The translations under genes were made by a program, and so were the position numbers. From Sedimentisphaerales bacterium (lineage in GTDB: Bacteria > Planctomycetota > Phycisphaerae > Sedimentisphaerales > SG8-4): a stretch of DNA of 9,938 bases. The stretch lies in contig JAFGCA010000772.1 of the NCBI GenBank assembly GCA_016932895.1, forward strand, positions 1 to 9,938. The letters run 5' to 3'. Within the stretch, counting starts at the first letter, position 1. The number at the start of each line of letters is the position of its first letter. A model generated the notes under the pieces. The model had not been told where the DNA came from. It ran no database searches and saw only the letters and a list, made by a program, of their open reading frames with translations. This document shows positions 7,045-9,938 of the stretch, one piece after another.

Positions 7045-7052
7045 AATCAGCG

Positions 7053-7087
7053 CAAAAGAAAAGGCCGAGCCCAAGAATCGCCCGGCC
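7053..7087 (-). terminator. Rho-independent terminator of module A
   Basis: On the minus strand GGCCGGGC pairs with GCTCGGCC (8 bp including one G-U pair, 9-nt loop), followed by TTTTCTTTT. It sits about 48 nt after the TAG of the module A partner and just before the module B leader. Confidence 0.82.
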
Positions 7088-7134
7088 TCGTGGTAGCCAT
7101 GTGCTTGTGTTTCCTTCTCGGTCCCCCTCGATCA

Positions 7135-7998
7135 CTACTGGTCCGGCGAGATGTCGATGTAGCCTTCGGGGATGTTGGGCTCGAAGAGGCTTTCGTCAAT
7201 CTCCACGTTCCACTGGAACTGGTCTTGGATGTATGTATGGCGCTGGTCGTCATAGACACGTTCGCCTTCAAATTGGACGGGATAGCCGGTTTCCACACCG
7301 ACCCACAGGCGGGCCACGGGAGTCTCCGGCGGGGTGCCACCGCCGTAGAAAGCCGGGTCCGTGGTTTCGATCCCTTCGCAGAGCACGCCGTCGATGGTCT
7401 TCTGCCCCAGTTTCTCGTAGTCGCAGGAGAGGAACTTCTGGACCCATCGGTTCGGGTCCGCCGTTTGAAGACGGTCCGGCATCCTCTCTTCAAGGGTCAT
7501 CTTGATATATGATCTGTGGCTGGGGAGATGGTCAACGAGGATCACGGTCTTCGTGTTGCAGTCGCCCCAGATGGTCTTGATGATCTGGCCGTCTTTGTAT
7601 CCGTCGAGCCGTGACTGCGTGCTGGTGCAATACTGCATGCTGTAGTCGTTTTCCTGGTCGTACGTATCCGGGACGATCTGTTCGGCGCTGCGGAAAATGA
7701 CGCCCCGGCTGGCCTGCACCTTCCGGGCGACCTCGGCCCAGACGACGCCGGAGGCGGAGCTGCGAAATAGAGCGGCGCCGATGAGCACGGCGACGATGAC
7801 GGCCGCAGCGACCGCGAATTTAGCAATGGGACTTCTCATGATTGTATTCCTTTCCCAATTCCGGCTCGGAGCCGGTCTTGTCTTGATGAACTGTTCTCGT
7901 GCCTTTGATGCGCCGGCCCAGAGACGTTGGTCCATCTCGGGGCGGGCCGCGAAGGACATGTGCTTGACGACGTTTTCTATTTCCTCTGCCGGTCTCAT
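7135..7998 (-). CDS. Sigma-coupled single-pass membrane protein with LolA-like outer domain, module A
   Basis: This is a 287-residue protein. The cytoplasmic N-terminus (1-57) carries ARPEMDQRL at 18-26, matching a motif in every partner in the window. One membrane helix spans about 58-79 (KFAVAAAVIVAVLIGAALF). SGVVWAEVA then opens an extracytoplasmic domain (about 84-287) with WVQKFLSCDYEKL, DGVLCEGIETTDPAF, RLWVGVETGYPV and FEPNIPEGY near the end. This pattern fits the LolA/RseB-like fold of outer-membrane lipoprotein carriers and sigma-E regulators (recall; not checked by search). The start at 7998 is set by the 4-nt ATGA overlap with the sigma stop; a longer in-frame ORF to 8235 is only a shadow of the sigma gene. 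The likely role is anti-sigma/sensor for sigma A (inference). No zinc-binding anti-sigma motif is present. Cys192 and Cys207 are conserved in module B. Confidence 0.88.
   Translation of the reverse strand: MRPAEEIENVVKHMSFAARPEMDQRLWAGASKAREQFIKTRPAPSRNWERNTIMRSPIAKFAVAAAVIVAVLIGAALFRSSASGVVWAEVARKVQASRGVIFRSAEQIVPDTYDQENDYSMQYCTSTQSRLDGYKDGQIIKTIWGDCNTKTVILVDHLPSHRSYIKMTLEERMPDRLQTADPNRWVQKFLSCDYEKLGQKTIDGVLCEGIETTDPAFYGGGTPPETPVARLWVGVETGYPVQFEGERVYDDQRHTYIQDQFQWNVEIDESLFEPNIPEGYIDISPDQ
7727..7842. repeat. 116-bp conserved membrane-helix segment, copy in module A
   Basis: This in-gene segment encodes the membrane helix and following VWAEVA of the module A partner. By hand alignment it matches 6161-6276 at about 105 of 116 bases without gaps, and 33-148 at about 86 of 116, while much of the flanking outer domain is far more diverged. 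It is a coding repeat, not a mobile element. Confidence 0.75.
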
Positions 7999-8537
7999 GG
8001 TTCGAGTCTCCCATTCAGAAGGGACCGCAGTTTCTGCAGGCCGTACCGGTAGCGGCCTTTGGCGGTGCTCACCGACGTGTGTTGATGCCGGGCGATCTGC
8101 CGGAACGTCATCGTGGCGTTCAGGTGCAAGGCGACGGCTTCCCGCTGCTCGTGGGGCAACTGCGCCAGAGCGGCGCTGACCCGTTGGGACTGCTCGGTCG
8201 AGATGGTCCGCGCCGCCGGCCCGTCGGACTCGCAAGCGCCGTCCACTTCGACGTCGAGGTTGTCGGGCCGGCGCTTTCTGCCTCGCAGGCGGTCCTTCGC
8301 CCGATTGGCGACGCAGGTGGCCAGATAGCCCTTCAAGTTGCCCCGCAGGCCGAACCCGTCGGCTGATTGCGCGAACGTCACGAACACGTCGTGCAGCACG
8401 TCCTCGGCCGCGTGGCTGTCATTCAGCAGCGCCATCGCCAGCGTCAGCAGGCGGTCGCGGTACTTCTCGTAGATCTGCCGCAACGCGTCCCGGCTGCCCG
8501 CCTTGAACCTCAGCTTCAGCCATTCATCTTCAAGCAT
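7995..8537 (-). CDS. ECF RNA polymerase sigma factor, module A
   Basis: This 180-residue protein has the two-domain ECF plan. The sigma-2 region (about 1-90) carries LLNDSHAAEDVLHDVFVTFA, the core polymerase-binding and -10 recognition part. A variable acidic linker (about 91-112) follows, then sigma-4 (about 118-175) with LPHEQREAVALHL and a helix-turn-helix around FRQIARHQHTSVSTAKGRYRYG. It should direct RNA polymerase to specific promoters, possibly its own. I chose the ATG at 8537 because the alignable start in all five paralogues is M-[IL]-E-[DE]; the TTG at 8552 would add five unsupported residues. The stop overlaps the ATG of the membrane partner (ATGA), implying coupled translation. 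The SFAQSAD-like and CVANRA segments resemble sigma D more than sigmas C or E. The family call is secure; the target genes are unknown. Confidence 0.95.
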   Translation of the reverse strand: MLEDEWLKLRFKAGSRDALRQIYEKYRDRLLTLAMALLNDSHAAEDVLHDVFVTFAQSADGFGLRGNLKGYLATCVANRAKDRLRGRKRRPDNLDVEVDGACESDGPAARTISTEQSQRVSAALAQLPHEQREAVALHLNATMTFRQIARHQHTSVSTAKGRYRYGLQKLRSLLNGRLEP

Positions 8538-8555
8538 CAACTCGCACCGCAAGTA

Positions 8556-8606
8556 ACCTCACAACGATCGTCGTTCACCATTATCACGATCTCGACCGGT
8601 GTTTGG
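8556..8606 (-). promoter_or_regulatory. Promoter-like leader of module A
   Basis: Read on the minus strand, CGTGATAATGG gives a -10-like element (plus-strand 8578-8588). It is followed by GTGAACGACGATCGTT and preceded by an A-rich patch (CCAAAC near 8601-8606). The -10-like element is about 41 nt before the sigma start, the same place as in the other modules, and the CGATCGTT block recurs in modules C and E. No convincing -35 box could be assigned. This is a comparison-based prediction. Confidence 0.5.
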
Positions 8607-8664
8607 ACATAACAAATCCGAGATTCTCGCTGCACGCCGAAAGATGCCGTCCCGACGGGGCCGC

Positions 8665-8700
8665 GCAAAAAGAAGACGCCGGACCTGGCGGGTCCGGCGC
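8665..8700 (-). terminator. Rho-independent terminator after the partial gene
   Basis: On the minus strand a perfect 9-bp stem (CGCCGGACC / GGTCCGGCG, plus-strand 8691-8699 and 8677-8685) with a 5-nt loop is followed by a T-rich run (TTCTTTTT). It lies about 32 nt past the TAA at 8732 and separates that gene from module A. Confidence 0.85.
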
Positions 8701-8731
8701 TTGTGGTTGGCTTGGGTAGGCGATTGTTGGT

Positions 8732-9938
8732 TTATTTCTGGGGCGTGGCGGCCTCCTCGGGGCCGGCGGGCAGGCCGAGTTCCGCGAATCTCTCCGGCTC
8801 GACGTATTCGATGTGGCTGTCGAGGAACAGCACGTTCGTTCCCTTGCCCGCGCCCAGCAGGGCCCTGTCGTAGGCCACCACCTTTGAGAGCGGGTCTGCG
8901 CAGGTCAGTCCCGCCCCGAGATACTCCACGTCCCGAACCATCCACTGATAGTTCTCCTCGCTCTTGGCGAATTCGCGGAGTTCCGCGAGCGATTGCGGGA
9001 GCCGGTCCTCATGGTCATTGGCGTAGATCAGTACGTATTTCCCGAGGTCGCAGAGCCACCGCGCCGAGACGTAGAGCGGAAGCGCTTCGTCTTCCTCCTG
9101 CGCCTGGGCTTCGGTGGTGCCGGGCGAATCGGGCTGCACCATCTTGTAGCGGAACTGCGTCGTTTGCCCGGCGCGGTCGGCGCCGCGCATTTGCAGGATG
9201 CCGATCCCACCTTCACGCGTCTTGAAGGCAGTCACGACTTGATACCGGCCTTCCTCGAACAGGATCGGGTCGCGGGACTGGTATGGCATGTCACTCATGA
9301 CGTCACGGACTCCCAGCGCGTCGATTATGGTCCAGACGCCCGGCGCGATCGCCTTGCATGCCAGCCCCACACCGGCCAGACCGCCACCGTCGTCTGTCAT
9401 CCGAGCGATGGCGTCGATGCCGTTTTGCTCCAGCCAGCCCAGAAAGTCTTCCGGGGGCAAGCTCCGCACTTGTGCGGGAATGACGCTCGTGCGGCCGGTG
9501 TCGAAGTCGATCGCACAGGGCTGCGCCGCCGGTTTCTCGGGATCGATGCAGGCCAGTGTCACGACCTGCACGGGGCCATAGCCGGGCGGCGTGGGGCTTT
9601 CCACCTGCCACTGGAGCCGGGCCTTGCTCTCGTCGTAGTCGCCGATTTGAACGACCACCAGATTCCCCTCGCTGGTCAGGATGGCGGCAAATCGGCTCTC
9701 GCGAGCCGATACGCTCGTGTCGGTGCTTTCGGCGATCTTCGGGAGTATGCGATGGGCCCATGCGACCATTTCGTTCCATTTGGGCTCAAGCCAGGAGGGC
9801 GTAGCGAGCCGTAGAGACGAGTCGGGCATGATTCGCAGCGTGCCGCCGTTCTCGCCGTCCCAGGTCACGTCGAAATCCTCCGGTCGGGTCTGTCGCAGCG
9901 GGATGGCCGCCTTCGGGTCCAGGTCCAGGGCCATGTTC
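8732..9938 (-). CDS. C-terminal part of a large planctomycete-type protein (5' end outside window)
   Basis: The reading frame is open to the right edge and ends at a TAA. An ATG lies at 9934, but the codon before it is also sense and no ribosome site is visible, so the true start is probably upstream. Numbering from that Met, residues 230-268 hold a block with FKTREGGIGILQ and FRYKMVQ. Residues 287-382 form a separate C-terminal module (CDLGKYVLIYANDHEDRLP, then EYLGAGL, then NVLFLDSHIEY). From memory, both blocks occur at the ends of large planctomycete membrane regulators and secreted proteins, and the last resembles the 'H-x9-DG' tail of DUF1559 pseudopilin-like proteins, here with DSH in place of DGH. 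No signal peptide or membrane helix is visible in this part. The terminator at 8665-8700 ends the unit. The function is not recognised; it may be the last gene of a further sigma module to the right. Confidence 0.8.
   Translation of the reverse strand, partial: NMALDLDPKAAIPLRQTRPEDFDVTWDGENGGTLRIMPDSSLRLATPSWLEPKWNEMVAWAHRILPKIAESTDTSVSARESRFAAILTSEGNLVVVQIGDYDESKARLQWQVESPTPPGYGPVQVVTLACIDPEKPAAQPCAIDFDTGRTSVIPAQVRSLPPEDFLGWLEQNGIDAIARMTDDGGGLAGVGLACKAIAPGVWTIIDALGVRDVMSDMPYQSRDPILFEEGRYQVVTAFKTREGGIGILQMRGADRAGQTTQFRYKMVQPDSPGTTEAQAQEEDEALPLYVSARWLCDLGKYVLIYANDHEDRLPQSLAELREFAKSEENYQWMVRDVEYLGAGLTCADPLSKVVAYDRALLGAGKGTNVLFLDSHIEYVEPERFAELGLPAGPEEAATPQK

Noticed and set aside
6975..7046. 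An extended N-terminus for sigma B from a TTG at 7046
   Set aside because: It would cover the promoter-like leader and has no counterpart in the paralogues, which begin at M-[IL]-E-[DE].
33..7842. The 116-bp repeats as a mobile element or repeat insertion
   Set aside because: They lie in frame at the same place in homologous genes, lack terminal inverted repeats, and are explained by paralogy.
7999..8235. An upstream extension of the module A partner
   Set aside because: The extension overlaps the sigma A gene in another frame, reads as Arg/Pro-rich shadow sequence, and disagrees with the ATGA junction seen in all five modules.

Overview
The window reads as a regulatory region of a GC-rich planctomycete, most likely of the class Phycisphaerae (inference). 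The reasons are the expanded, near-identical ECF sigma factors ending in a RYRYG..KLR..LNG signature, membrane partners with the 'D-x-R-[VL]...VWAEV' architecture, and a C-terminal protein module of the 'NVLFLDxHxEY' type. I recall all three as typical of that lineage. Every supported gene lies on the minus strand, so the region is transcribed from right (9938) to left (1).

Layout in transcription order. A partial gene (9938..8732) gives the C-terminal 400 residues of a larger protein and ends at a strong terminator. Five co-directional modules follow. Each has a promoter-like leader, an ECF sigma factor of about 180 residues, and a single-pass membrane protein whose ATG overlaps the sigma stop codon as ATGA. 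A: sigma 8537..7995 with a LolA-like partner 7998..7135. B: sigma 6974..6432 with a LolA-like partner 6435..5575. C: sigma 5410..4868 with a LolA-like plus TPR partner 4871..3408. D: sigma 3215..2670 with a short 143-residue membrane partner 2673..2242 and then a secreted 396-residue protein 2222..1032. E: sigma 840..301 with a partner 304..<1 that runs off the left edge. Modules A to D each end in a rho-independent terminator; that of E would lie outside the window.

How it probably works (inference from layout). Each membrane protein has a 50-60 residue cytoplasmic N-terminus carrying a shared short motif, one transmembrane helix, and a different extracytoplasmic part. This is the layout of an anti-sigma/sensor protein that holds its translationally coupled sigma factor at the membrane, but no zinc anti-sigma (HxxxCxxC) motif is present. 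The cytoplasmic and membrane parts stay constant while the outer domain varies, so the array looks like a set of paralogous signalling units made by tandem duplication with sensor divergence.

The rest of the window is short intergenic DNA: 841-1031, 3216-3407, 5411-5574, 6975-7134 and 8538-8731, each under 200 bases. These hold one terminator and one promoter-like leader each. I saw no tRNA, rRNA, CRISPR array, insertion sequence or phage gene.
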